A stretch of DNA of 64,000 nt from Corbicula japonica (lineage: Eukaryota; Mollusca; Bivalvia; Venerida; Cyrenidae): the NCBI GenBank assembly GCA_038501625.1, contig JAZAYU010000005.1, positions 8,122,001-8,186,000 on the forward strand. The letters run 5' to 3'. The notes below the pieces were generated by a model. That model saw only the letters and a program-made list of their open reading frames with translations, made no database searches and was not told the origin of the DNA. Both the position numbers and the translations under genes were made by a program. This document shows, in pieces, positions 46,001-61,000 of this stretch. Positions within the stretch are counted from its first letter, which is position 1, and each line of letters opens with the position of its first letter.

Positions 46001-49000
46001 GTGACAGAAGCTTTTTCGCAACAAATGAAGGCAAAACATGTGCCCATTAACGTATCTAGTCACAACATTTTGTACTGTCCAGTAGTTTCAGAGTAACTCT
46101 TATTGTAGCCAGGAAGTAAATGTTTTTCATAAGTAAATGAAACCCTAATTCAACACGAGGTTTTTATTTTAGCAAAATACAATTAAAACGGCATTACTTC
46201 AATTTGACCCGCTCTTGTATAAAATATTACATATACTTGGAACTATACGCACAAATTTGCAGCATTAGTTAGGGCTAATAAAATTTTAATTTACTAAAAT
46301 AAATTTGGTAAATATGATTTTTAAATAGTATAATCTTACATAAGTTTAGGGCTGGGGCTTTAAAGAGTAAATATATTCTTGAATAACACATTCCTAGAGG
46401 ACTTGCTGTGTATGAAAATACTTTTTACTGTTAGGTACTGTAAGAGAATGAGCTAAATTAAAGTTGAGCTTCACCATGCAAAAATCTATATCTTCTTGGA
46501 TATTTTGCCATACAATGATAATGTATATAGATGTTGCTATATTTGGAAAGAACAACTTTAATCTATTATTTCGATTATAACTTTATGACTAAATTTTAAA
46601 TTCATTTTAGAGAAATAATGAATATAAATTATTGCATTATAAATATTTTGGCAGCCTCACTTGCCTTATCCCTTTCCTGTACAGACACACCTTTATTGCT
46701 AGGGCGAACAGTTTAGATCCAGATCAGCCGGCACATCCGTGCCGTCTGATCAGGATCTAAACTGTTCGCTTATTTATTCATTAGGTTATTTCTGACCAAA
46801 ATGCGACCAGTGCAGATCCTGATCAGACGGCACGGATGTGCCGGCTGATCTGGATCTACACTGGTCGCACATGCGTAAAAACGCATATCTGTACAGGAAT
46901 GGGTTATTTAAATAAATGACCACAAGATATTTTTTAGCCTTGAGTGGCTTGTTTCATGTTTTGGGTGTTTAAATTTCAGCCAGTAGAGATTATCAACTTG
47001 TCACCTGGTCCAAAGATCAAAATCTGAAGATATGGAAGGTTGACACTCAGCTACAGAGGGTAAGAGAGGAATGTTAAATGTATTCTAAAGTCTTTATTGC
47101 ACTGTCATCGATAAAAATGAACTACATTTTGCCGTTAGAGAGAGATATTCTTGCACATCTGAACTCCACCCTGTGATAAATCCTGCGATAAATCACGGGC
47201 CTTTATTTATTATTTCAATTCTAACAATAATATGCTTTATCTATCTTCATACTTTATACTACTTCACTGAGTGTTTTCATTAAACAGTTTATACAATCAA
47301 AAATGATTGCAATGATGTGTGATGTCAAAATAGGAAAAGCAGTGATATAATCTGTATTTAATCACCAAGGCTCTTCCATGCATTGCCTATGGGAAATCTC
47401 AACAGTAGTGTTAGAATTTACTTTTTAACCAGCGAAGCTGGTTTTACTAATCACAATTCTGAAATCGGTATCAAACCAACTGGCAAACGGCGATTTACGC
47501 ATTTCAGAGAAATCAGAGTAAGTAAAGTAGTCCCCAAGTTTCCTGTTATGTGTTAAAGTTGGTATTAACTACGTCATGTTGATAGGATAAAACCTGTGCG
47601 GTGCATCAATGGTCAAATTCATCTGTACGACAGTTTGATAAAATGTAAAATCGGTGCGGTTCATATTTCTAGGACTTGATCGGTGCGGTGCAACAATGGT
47701 CAAACATTGTCCGTGTCCGCGATTTTTCACAATGAAGGAAACAGTTATATATTTCTTATTTCAAATAACTGCATAAACTTTCCCATCGATGGGGTCTCAC
47801 TTTTTATATCATTTTTCGTGTTCATTATGTCTTTGGGATGTCAGTACACAGATTTCACTATTATAATTTTTTGCTTAAAACCCTTTACTCAATATATACG
47901 CCTTTCATCACATAGGTTACCAGTTCAGGTCCCGATCAGCTGGCACAATAGTGCCATCTAATCTGGATCTAAAATTTGTGATTACTGGTCAGAAAAAAAT
48001 GATCATAAAAGCGAACAGTTTAAATCCTAATCAGATCGCACAGATGTGCCAGCTGATATGGATCTAAACTGTTCGCACAAGCTATGAAGGTATATCTATG
48101 GAGTAAAGGGTTAACAGAAGCCTTCATCCAGATAAAACATGGAAACCCTTATTTCCACTATCATTTAGACAAGAGGAAGTTCTTTGCGAGTGAACCAAGT
48201 TTTTTGCTTTTTCGTAAATGGATACATGTATGAGAATCATGGCACTGGTTATTCTCAATAAGCAAAATCGCTTCGCTGGTTTTCTGTACTTTCAGTACTT
48301 TGATTTATCAATGACAGTGCAATGAATGCCTTTAATTTGTTTCTGAAATTTATGTAAAACTTAAATGGAATACATCCGTGATGAATAAAAGGCGAATATG
48401 AGGTTTTGACTCCGGCACCAATAGAGGTGACTACATTTCTTGGTGCTGTAGAGTCAACATATGAATGCTGATGTTTCAGATTTCTGAGATGTAGCACAAA
48501 ATACCAAGTGCAAGCATTATTTTTGTGTTATCTTTGAAGAAAATGCAATTTACAGGGATTGCTTTTTCTGTTCATCACAGAAACTTAATGTTGGTTCTAA
48601 CTTTGTGCCATTTCTTTGTATTTCTTCAACAAACTTTTACATTATATTGCTCAAAACAACAGGTTTGTGATGAAGGCAAAATCTGTTGGTCGTGGTCACA
48701 TTTGATGGAGTTGTGCCCATCTGCGCTGTCAGTTCAGGATCTACTCTTTTCACTCTACACTGTTCACGTTTAGATTCATCATGTTATTTGGGAACAGTTA
48801 AGACCTGGATCAGATTATCTGGATCTATACTGTTGTCACATGCGATTAAACCCATACATATTTAGTAATGGATTAAAGCTATTGTTATGGTCTTATCAAT
48901 ATCTGTGATGACCCAGAAACCTTACTTTAGGTCACCCATCTGTGAGTTCAGGCTCACTGACATCAGCTTGGGTAGCCTGTGAGATTGTTAATGTTGACTA

Positions 49001-52000
49001 CTTAAATGTCTGAGATGTTGATGCAAAGGAGTGTATGAGAAAATCCCTATTACTGAAATTTGTGTAGGAATTAAAGTATCTTGTACAAGTGTGAGGTGAA
49101 GATGGAAAAATGTGTCACTGAGGGTGAACTGTTTTTGCGGGAATGAGGCTCTGCTGAGTTCCCGCCAAAACAGTTCATCAGACATGACAGAGTTTTCTTT
49201 TTATTGCAAGATACATTTTCTTGCATTCCTTTTACTGTTCATAACATTTGTGTATTATATTTACAAACTAAATTTTGTTTCATGCAAGAGACATTTTCTT
49301 AAATACCTTTTACTTTTCATAACATTTGTTTATCATATTTACAAACTCGGATACTTGAAAACATGACATCACTCAAGTAGCTTGCAAACATTATCTTTTC
49401 CCTAGGGAAATGATAACATTTATTTTTTTTCAGTATATCACCTGGAAACACTTATCTGGTATGCGAGAAAAGAAAGTTTCATTTCATTAGTTTTGTATAG
49501 GTCGAATTACCAGAACAGAATAGAACAGAACTTAATTGAACTCTTACCATCAAGGTTCAAGATTATAGAATGCATAATTGTTGGAAATAATGGTCATGAC
49601 ATGTTAACAAATAGAAGAGACTCGCACTCAACTACCAGAATGATGACGTACTTACTATGTAGAGATGAGTGCATTAGAAACACTTCTTTGCGCAAAATCA
49701 TGAAAATAAAAAAAACGTATTCCAAACTATTGTCAGTTTTGTTCATTTATATGTAAAATTCCATGATTACAAAAATCTGATCTAACTAAAGCACAATTTC
49801 CTACTGATTGATATTGATAAAGAAATTATATCTGGAAGGGATTATAATTGTAAATCTTTATGAAATTAGCCAATTTAACATTCCATTTATACCTAATCAA
49901 AACAAAAACTACTTGACCATTTCAGTTATGTGGGCAGGAGATTTTAGATTCTTCAGAAAGTGAATCTCCATTGGTCGATACCATAGATTCTCTTCAACTC
50001 AACGGCCATATTGAGACTTCTCAGGAGATAGATGGCGCCAAAGGAGGCTACCAATCAGATGGCATGTCTCGGCAGTCACCTATGACATTGCAACAAGAGT
50101 TCTCATTAGTTAATCAGTATATTCCAAATTTAAACATAGAGAAGGTTTGTTATTTTTTTATTTGTTGTTTAGGACAAATTTTCAAGCTTTAAAGGGCTAA
50201 TTGTGACTAAAATCACTTTTGAATCCTTTGTATATACTCTACAGATCTTATCCCAACTTACAGCATTTTAAGCTCCTTACAATTGTAGTTTCAATGTACA
50301 CTGTGTGCTACCAATTTATAAACTTCCAGCCACCATACTTGGGTAGGAGTTTGATCATGATCAGTTTATATACAACAGGCATGAAGAAATGACTAGGTAG
50401 CAACAATTGAGGTTTTCAACTGATGGAAAGATAAATACATGACAAAAAATGAAAGGTTTTATTTTTAGTCGGTGTTTGAACGATTGGGCTGCGAAGATGC
50501 TTAAGTTAATACGTAATTTTACGGGCTCCCAAACCATTCCTTCGAGCAGTATGCTTGTTTACAATGGCTTAAGTTTTTAATCAGGTTTAATTTTTGAAAA
50601 GCATGGTTATTACATTGAAGTATGTCATTTGGCTGGTGTCAACATTTCATGAGGTTTTTTGTTTAATTTCACTTTTTTCTCAGTAACAATTTAAGGTAGA
50701 GCTTTAAAACTTAATGTAGTTGTATGACATCACATCAGCAATTATCAGGACAAGTTTATTACTCTTGACTGCATTTTGTCATAGTTATGCCCAACTTTCA
50801 TTTAAAATTTAAGAAGTAAACCTAGTTATGTCACATTGCAGTTTTAAGAAGTAAACCTGGTTATGTCACATTGCAGCCTTTTCTTGTTGGTATTTATGAA
50901 TTCAAAGAAGACTATTATTGTTTCCGCAGATGGATGCAGTGCAGAGGTTGTGTTCAGTATCGTCCTCTTCTGGAAAACATGTCGTCAACCTGACCATCCA
51001 TTTCCCTACTAACTATCCCCTGTCTGCGGCCCCTAACTTCGATATCTACTCTCCAACAGGTTTGGCTTCTGGAGTAATCAAGAAACTACACAGAGTAAGC
51101 AGATTGTTCAACAAATCCACATATATGTAAAACGTTTTTCAGTACTGTAAATTCATAAATATTTCTGGAGTACTAATTTTTGTGGATTTCATAAGAAAAT
51201 AGATCCACAAATTTAAAACCCCCACAAAAAATATTCTTTAAGTAAATGTGACTTTATGAAATTTGAAAACCTTGAATTCCTTAACCCACAAAAATGAATT
51301 CCAGAACCCACAAAAATGAATTTACTGAAAACTACAAAGTTTAATTTCCAGAAAAATTAATGGATTTACAGTTTCAGCTGTGGTTTGGATTCAAGTTTTG
51401 AATGTTCAGAACAAAATATGTTTTACAAATTAGAAATTTGATCAAGTATTTGTATATTGGATATGATGTAATTTCCAGTTTTATTTTTATTATAAATATA
51501 TAATCCTCAAAATTTTTTTAATTGAGTTTGTTTGTGATACTGAGACCAGCATCAGCTGGCACATTCATGCTGTCTTATCAGAATCAGCACTGGTCTCATT
51601 TTGGTCAGAAATAACCTAACAAATCAAAAAAGGGAACAGTGGAGATCCCTGCACTGTTCTGCACTGAACTGCACTGTTCACCCATGCATTAAAGGTGTGT
51701 CCTTGGAGGAAAGGCTTAACTGCATATATAGGGGTTTTATCCAATGTGCGAAGAGTGTAGAACCAGATCACCTTGCACATCCTTGCCCTGTGAGTAGAAT
51801 CTGCACTGTTCTTTTTCTGGTCAGATAATACATAATGAATCTGAAAGCAAAAGGTATAGATCCTGATCAGATGTCACTAATGGCAGATCTGGATCTACTA
51901 TGTTTTCCCATGGGATAAAAGCCATATCCCATGGAGTAAAATGTTTTTACTGTGTAACCTTGACATTATTATTATTTCAGGTACTTAACGAGACGGCACA

Positions 52001-55000
52001 GACCAATATAAAAAGAAACTTGAATTGCCTTGAACCATGTATAAGACAGTTTGCTTTACACTTTGAAAATATGACAGTAAGTAGATTGTATCAAAAAATG
52101 TAATTTCATTTTATGTGTTAGAGCCTAGAAAATACAATACCATTTTATGTATTTTAGCCAAGAAAAATTTGTCTTTCTGTGATGATATTTTTGACATTTT
52201 TTAGAATTTGCTACTTTGGTGTTATTTAATTGTGCTAGGTGAATTTTTCATGCAGAAACTATGAATGCACAGTTATAAATTTACAAGGATTTATCAGTGT
52301 TATAAGGTAAGCTATGTTTATGTTCAAATTTCACTGGGGTGAAATTTTGCTCTTATTACTTAGCATGAAATATGGTAAATTCTTGCAAAATATAATGATA
52401 CCACATTATTTTAACCCTTTCCTGGATAGATACACAAAAATTGCTAGGGCAAACAGTTAAGATCCAGATCAGCCGGCACATCCGTGCCGTCTGATCAGGA
52501 TCTAAACTGTTGGCTTTTTTATTCATTAGGTTATTTTCGCATATTGGTCAGAAATAACCTTACAAATCAAAAAGCAAACAGTGCAGATCCTGATCAGACG
52601 GCAAGGATCTACACTGTTTGCCCACGCAATAACGGTGTGTCTATGGAGGAAAGGGATAATAGTTCTGCATATGAATATAGACCAATCTAATAATATTTTA
52701 TAGAGCTATTTATCAGAAAATCATTAAATGAATAAAAAGGATTGTAGACCCTGTTCAGACTGTGCAGATGTGTGGGGAAATCTGTGCCCAAGGTTATAAA
52801 ACTGAGCATGGAAACCAGTCTCAAATCTCAAGCATCTGATTGGCTGAAATTGCGACCAGTCGCCATTTCAGCCAATCAGATGCTTGAGATTTGAGACTGG
52901 TTTCCAATCTCAGCTTTATAACCTTCAGACCTGTGTCTACACCTGTAGCAGATGTGACAGGTTTGCATGATGCTTACAGGTATAAGAAATTCTATTTACA
53001 GCATAAAAATTTGATTCTTTAAATCTTTACTTTAAAGATTCTACTTCTATCACTTGGACTGTCGCACTGAAAGTCAGATGTTAGATCTGATGACGGCCCA
53101 CAAACATGGTATATACGCTGTAGCGGTTTTCCCCGATAACTATTTTTAGTAACAGTAAATACAGGAAGCATCATTCATAAGTGTTTGCCAAATGATCTTT
53201 AGATATCCTTACAGGGGAAATCAATGCAACACCACATAAAACAAACCTATCTTCAGTAAAATATGCCTACACAGGCTGTCAACACTTTGGTTATAACACT
53301 GTGTATAAATGTATAAAATATACAAAATAATGTTCTGAACTCTTAAACAATTTCTGCCCTCATCATTTACTTTTGTAATTTTGGAGGCGTCAATCTGATT
53401 GGTGTGGAAGGTTCTTGATAAAAACAAAGTTTAGTGACTCATCGTCAGATCCTGACAGCTTAGCAGTTTTCAGGAGATAATTTTAATCAGATTGTACCAT
53501 GGTGGGAACAATGAAGACCTGCTAATTTTATTTACAGATAGAAGAAAGGAAGACCCCAGATACAGAAATGTTTGCTCCATCAACAAACAAACTACAACAG
53601 TCTTTCATGCAGCTGCCGTTTGCTGCCTTCCAGGATTACTCTATACCATTCCCGAGAACTTGTGGTGCCCAGTTCAACTCTGCTGGTATGTAGGCATTTA
53701 TTGTGGGATGGGGATACTTTGAGGAAAACATGGAAAAACTATTCTGGTACAGCCCAACCTATGCTTAACCCATTCCCGTACAGATACACCTTAATTGCTA
53801 GGGCGAACAGTTTAGATCCAGATCAGCCGGCACATCCGTGCCATCTGATCAGGATCTAAACTGTTCGCTTTTTGATTCGTTATGTTATTTTTGATCAAAA
53901 TGCGACCAGTGCAGATCCTGATCAGACGGCACGGATGTGCCGGCTGATCTGGATCTACACTGGTCGCACATGCGTAAAAAGGTGTATCTGTACGGGAAAG
54001 GGTTAATACCACCTATAAACAAAGACCACCTGTTGATGAAGACCGTATTTTATTTGTTCCACTGATTGATTTAAAGAATAAATTCACCTGGGAACGAAGA
54101 CTTCCTGCTGTCAATAACCATGTTTGGGTTTTCACTGGGTTGATCTTTAAAGACAGGTTTGACTTTATGCAAGAATGTCATTTTTTTACTCTGTGGGCTT
54201 TTATTTGGTGTTGCAGAATTCCTTGGAATCATTAAAATAAGTCTTGCCATAACTCATAACCTCACAACAGTCCAAAATCAATATCCTTGGATATTCCCAT
54301 CTGAAATTTGCACAATTGAAGATTACATGTATTTCTTAAAAGAGAATATAATTTCTGTGCAGTAGAATATATGTATATATATTAATGCATTAAGACGAGT
54401 GTAGGTCCAAATCAGCTGGCACATCCCGGCAATATGATCTGGATCTGCACCTGCACTGGTTGTATCTTGGTCAGAAATAACCTACAGAATCTAAAAGCAA
54501 ATAGTGTTGATCTGGATCTGTACTGTTGGCCCACATCATGAAGGCATATATGATGGGGTTAATGAAAACTGTCTACTCGTATGTTTTCTTTGAGACTTGC
54601 ATGTATGCTTAGTTCACTGCTTGGACCAAAAATTTAAAGGTAGATGAGACTGTTGCAAGGCAGATAGCAAAATGAACTCTAAATAGTAGAGTTTGTTCTT
54701 TTATGTTTGCTGTCAAGAGATTGATTTCTGTGCAGGTTTGTTGGTGTGTTTTGGAAGATCAAAGGATGCAAGCAAAGGATCCGAGAAAACTCCGAAGTAA
54801 GTAATCAAATTGTTTTCCATAGAATAGTAATTATAATGACTTGCTTGGGCCATATGAATGAAAAGGTTTTCCTGTTTATACTTGTCTCTCAATTTTAATG
54901 TTATTTTAAACAGCCTAGATGTTTTTCATATCCAGTGAATGCAATAAATTGTAATTCAGTTCTTATATCTGCATACCTAAACATCATTTATTTTATAAAA

Positions 55001-58000
55001 AAACTTGGGTTGTCGAAAGTGTATGAAGCACTAAACACACATGAATATACTCACAACTGAAGTAATTAGAAGATTTGGTGATATTATGGCTTTTTTTAAT
55101 GGCTGTTGGAACAGCCACTCTTAAATGACAAAGCTAGTGACAGCCCGCTTTTTCACAGCAGCTTGTGGCAAAAAGTGAATGTTCGTCAATGACATTATTT
55201 AAACAATGCACACGTTGAATCCAATAAATTGTAAGGGCCTTTTATTGCAGCCAGCCCCATTAAAGAAATACATCATACTGTGTACCACCAGTTATTCTGA
55301 TTTGTTAGATGTATAATACTTCATTATAGAGAATGATGTTGTGTTAACCCTTTCCTTGAAATATATGCATTTTTACACATGTGCGACCAGTGTAGATCCA
55401 GATCAGACGGCACATCTGTGCCGTCTGATCAGGATCTGCACTGGTTGCATTTTGGTCAGAATAACCTAATGAATAAAAAAGCGAACAGTTTAGATCCTGA
55501 TCAGACGGCACGGATGTGCTGGCTGATCTGGATCTAAACTGTTCGTCCTAGAAATAAAGATGTATCCATGCAGGAAAGGGTTAATATTGTGGCTTATGTC
55601 AACAGAGCATTGTCTGAGCTGGCAGCCTACACCTCGACAACTCGCGTGAGATCGTCACAGAGTACGAGCGGATTTTCCACCATGTTTTCTCGGAGTCCAC
55701 CTACACCAAAAGCTGAACCAGTATCCATCAGTTCCTATTACATGTTTAAGGTGAGATTGAGAAAATATTTCAAAGGTTCTGTTATGACTTTATATCCTTT
55801 ACTCGAAATATATGACTTATATCACATGGGCCACCAGTGTATTTCCAGTGCCCAAGGTTATAAAACTGAGCATGGAAACCAGTCTCAAATCTCAAGCATC
55901 TGATTAGCTGAAATGGCGACCAGTCGCCATTTCAGCCAATCAGATGCTTGAGATTTGAGACTGGTTTCCAATCTCAGTTTTATAACCTTCAGCCCAGATC
56001 AGCTGGTAAGAAGTTGGAGGCATATAGAGTTGCACTCAACTCTGTCCATATGTATGCCCCCCAAATCTTGTGGCATCAACTCCTCACTAACTATTGGGCA
56101 GATTTTTTCAAACTTGCACAGATGATCAAGCAGGATATGTAGATGATCAAAAAGATAAGATTTTTTCCTCAAACCAATTTTACCAGAGTTATGGCTCTAT
56201 GTTGTTACAAATGATGTTGTAGCAGTGGGGGCATCAGTGTCCCAAGGTTACATTCTAGTTATGTCTGAAACTGCATGATGTATTTTGGAAATAAAATAGT
56301 TCCAGTATTAGTAAATAAAATAATTCCAGTAATTGTAATTGTTTTAAAATTAACATAACAAATATTCACTAGCAATGTGACTTCTTTTATATCACCAAAT
56401 GTAGTTTCTAGATGAAAAGCAATCTTGAGTTATTTCCCTTTTGATATACAGTGTATCTGTGCACATCTCAGTATTGTCAATTTCGTTGAATCTTTCAGAG
56501 ACAGCGCACAAAGTCGAGAACATTCCGAGACTTGCAGGAGCCCAGGTTGAAAGATAAGACAACAAGACGAGAGAAGAAATCTGTTAAAGTAGAGCCTGTC
56601 AGAATATACGATACACACGGTCTTCTTAATGTTAACAGACAGCTCGGTGAAAATTACAGGTACAGTGCATTTGGAGTACTGGGAGACTGATCTGGGCTTA
56701 AGGTTATAAAGCTGAGATTGGAAACCAGTCTCAGATCTCAAGCATCTGATTAACTGAAATGGCAACTGGTCCTCAATTTAGCCAATCAGATGCTTGAGAT
56801 TTGAGACTGGTTTCCATGCTCAGTTTTATAACCTTGGGCACTGTTCTAGTGACCTTAACAGTTTTTTGTTTAGCATGTAATTATTGTTTATAAGCCCTGC
56901 TGTATAGGAAGCATTTTTACAAGCACTAATTTGATGAAAGATATCTGAAATCAGGTTACTTATGTAAACACTGCCATTATACACAGTACAAACTGATATT
57001 AGATCTCGTTTGTCAGTAATTGTCACAGATTGTAATAAACATAACATGTAAATACAGAAATCCATAAAAAGTTTTTTTTAGCATTAGCTAACTAGTATAG
57101 CTTTTGTTTGTGTGTGTTTACAGTATAGATGTGAACAACATTGAGGCCATGTGTGAACACAACAAGAAAGAGGCAGCAGCTGTTGGCAGGAAAGATCTTG
57201 TTAGGGTGGGCACTTCTGAATTAAATTCTTCAGTTTATAACCAATACCCCTTTACTCCTAATAATATAAGCATATATTTTATCACATAAGCAAACGGATG
57301 TGCTGGCTGATATGGATCTACACTGTTCGCATATATGAATATTTACACTTCAACTTCATCCTCTACGATGAAGTCTTATTCATCTAACGAATCATAAGTT
57401 CTGATGGTAAACAGTGTGACGTATTATTTAAAAGGCGTGGCTAAAGTAGAGCCGTTCACAATTTATTGGACGTTGCACGATGTTTTGACGCGTGAACACG
57501 CCTTGCACGCATGTTTTGCCACGAGTTGTCGTCAACGTAGCTGTTCCTACAGCCATTCCAAAAAGCCGTAATATTACAAATTCTTCTAGTTATTTCTATA
57601 TAAATGAGATAATTAATGAGTGTAAATATAAGGATTTAATCAATATTTGATGGTTTCCATTTGGGTATGAAAAACAGTTGGATTGTTTAAAGTACGCGTG
57701 AAGCCCTTAAAACAACCCAACTGTTTTCCATACCCAAATGAAAACCATCAACTATCGATTCAATCCTTAATTAAATGCATATATATGGAATAAAAGGTTA
57801 AAAGGTTCTTGCAGATCTCTTTGGCGTTCCATATTTCCATCAGTTCAGTATGGTTCTGTGTAGAGGTGGAAAAAGGCCACATGATAATAAAAAATTTATT
57901 TATAAATATCTCAATTTAAGCATGAAAGTTTGAGGAAAACTTATTTGCTTCCTGTTCTAAAATAACACATTTTAAACTGTAAATATGAAATAATTTATTG

Positions 58001-61000
58001 CAATATCAGCTGTTAAACAGACAGTTATTTCCTAATTATTAGGGCAGTTAATGTTCTAAACAGTTGAAGTTTTTGTGTAGAATTGAGTTGAGAATAAAAC
58101 TTGTTTTATGATCATGGGGCCTGTACTGTCCTATGCTGTTTACCCTTTAACCCTTTCCTCCATAGACACACCTTTATTGTGTGGGCAAACCATGCCGTTT
58201 GAACAGGATCTGCACAGGTCGCTTTTTGATTCATTAGGTTATTTCGGACCAAAATGAACCAGTGTAGATCCTGATCAGACGGTACAGATGTGCCAGCTTA
58301 TCTGGATCTACACTGGTCCCACATATGTAAAAATGCATATGTATGAAGGAAAGGGTTAAGAGAAATTATCACATACCTTCCGGTGTGGGAGTGTTAATTA
58401 TCACATACCTTCCGGTGTGGGAGTGTTATAACACCCGTTATATATTTTCGATATATAACTAGTTATATATCGTAGCCGAATCACTATTCATCCGCGTTAT
58501 CAGCGATCAAAACAAATTTATGAAAATGACTTACTTTTGCCATCTGACCACTCCAGGCAAGCAAGCAGCTTCTATAAGGAACTTAAGCATCCCTTTAATT
58601 AATAATATCCACGGGAAATATAACTTTCTGACATCTTGATTACTACGTAATATAGCAATACGCCGAAAGTCTATGATGAAATTCAACAACAGCAACAAAG
58701 CCATTTTCATTTCGTTTTAATCGAAAACAAAATGATCCAGACGCTGGTATTGTTTTCAGAACATCGTCGGTGTGATCTTACAACATCCCCGAAACAAAAT
58801 AAAAACACTAGAAACACATTTTCAATCCGAATCATAAGTTTATATCCAGTAAATTTCAATGTTTTCATATGCCGCTACGAAAGTTTACACAAATGACGTC
58901 ATACAGTAGATCGATTTATTTAATTAAACACAACTTCAGAAGCCTATAACTGGTAGATTCTTTTATCTAAGCAGTTAATTTATTTTCACTTATTTTGGCA
59001 AATAGGAAAACGGTAGGATAAATTCTTTGGGGACTAGCTTATGTATCACCCGATATGACCGCATTACACACATTTAAATTTCGCTCTACTAGGCGATAGA
59101 AAGGGACGATTCATGGATTTTGCTTGTTTTTTCAGGGTATGTGATAAATAGAATACATCATTCGTGTTCATTTTATACTTAAATTATTAAACTCGTCATC
59201 TAAATCGATATAAAACTCGGCAAAAGCCTCATTTTATATCGATTTAGACGACTCGTTTAATAATTTCAGTATAAAATGATCACTCATGTTGTATCCTCTA
59301 TTTACATGTAGTGGACCTTATCGATCTATTAATTTAGGCAAGTCCATGCTCATTTAGATGTACATATCTGATAAATGCTGTGCAAAGCACTTCCAGGATT
59401 TATTATCTTTTTGGTCCCATATGTCAAAAATATAACACCCTTTGTTCATCAATTATTGCATCATTGTTTATTTGGTTATACTTTCTTGCTTGTGTCATTT
59501 TTCAGCAATAAATGGATATAATGGACTGCTCGCTGCTTATCTCAATATCACATTTCAATTAAGCAAAGTGTCACTAAATTTAAAGTATGTGACAAAGAGT
59601 ATCAAAGTTTTTTGAACATGTTTTTCATCTTGTAAAAACTGAATGCCTGATCTGCACACTTCTACAGTGATTTACTACAAATTTGATTTTGATTAGATTA
59701 TGACCTAGCAAGTGAACTCCTTAAACATCTGTTGCGCTGCAACACTTCACAAGAAGCCGATGTTTTTTTTTTGTGCTACGACTGTTAGAACAGCCGCTCC
59801 AATCAAAAGACGCCATGTTTTACTTCCTAATACTGTAGAACTGGATTTATTCGTGTTGGTTTTATTTTCGCTAATATTTGCAAATGGCTTGCCTCGCGAA
59901 TTCATAAATATCGCGAATATATGATGAGTTTTGATATATTCGATACTAATTATCCGAAAAGAGGCAACTTAAGATAGAACTGTTAATCTCTTCAAACGCC
60001 ACATATAATTCCTTTTGGTCCACCATTCATTTATTTGATTTAATTAATTGAATAAATTTGGCAAATAATATAAACAATAGCGAACGACAAGAAGAAGATA
60101 TAAACGATTATTTCCTTAAACTATGTTAAGTTTTGAGTAATTTATTCTGATACAGGAAACAATATAGCTATTGTCAGCATTGTTTGTTATATTTCCCACC
60201 TTAACAAAAAGCAGCTTGCCTAACAATATTATGTTTATTAATAGACGATTGCTTTATATCTCAGTAAGGACAATGGTATATATCTGTACCGTTGGCATGT
60301 GTTTAACAATGAAATCATGATCATGGTTATAACTTATACTTTTATATTTTCGGTTTTGAGTCTGATGACTTCGCAAATTTATGAATACGCAAATAAAGAA
60401 AATTGCTGATTTTTGACGAAAATCGCGAAATTTCGACATCGCGAAATTAATGCGTTTTACAGTAGGTTGTGCTGTCAATCATTTTTGTCATCACAGGTTC
60501 ATTCTCCTTGTGGATGTTGAAACAAAAACAAAAGGTGTGGCTCAAAAGAAACCTGAAGGCATGATCAATTATGAACAGCTTTCTGTCAATTAAACTTCCA
60601 GATACTTCTCACTGATAATATCTGTTGTGGCGCAACTCGTTTGATGTTTTGGTGCAAGCAAAAATCGGACTGAAATTGAAATTTGTAGTATATTATTTTC
60701 TGCTGGATTCATGTCCAAATTAAATCCTATTTACTTAAATTCTGCTCCCTCTATTTAAACTTACGTTGACTTAATTTACTGCCATGAGACATCCCTCGAG
60801 AAAGTACATGTATCAGTTGTTTATTATACTGCAAAGAAATTTCCTTGAATTTGGTTGGAGAATTTGCCGTTGATGTATATTCTTATTTACGGATCGGCCG
60901 AAGATATGAACGCACATGCCTTTTTTTCCCTCTCTGGCCTCCCACCTTTTGTTTACGTCCGCCATTTTGTTTTGAATTTTCGTAAAAATGCATAATTTGA

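Noticed and set aside
53492..53859. Two overlapping plus-strand open frames over exon 14
   Set aside because: They are other-frame readings; only the frame reading IEERKTPDTEMFAPSTN continues WDR59 and matches the splice phases.
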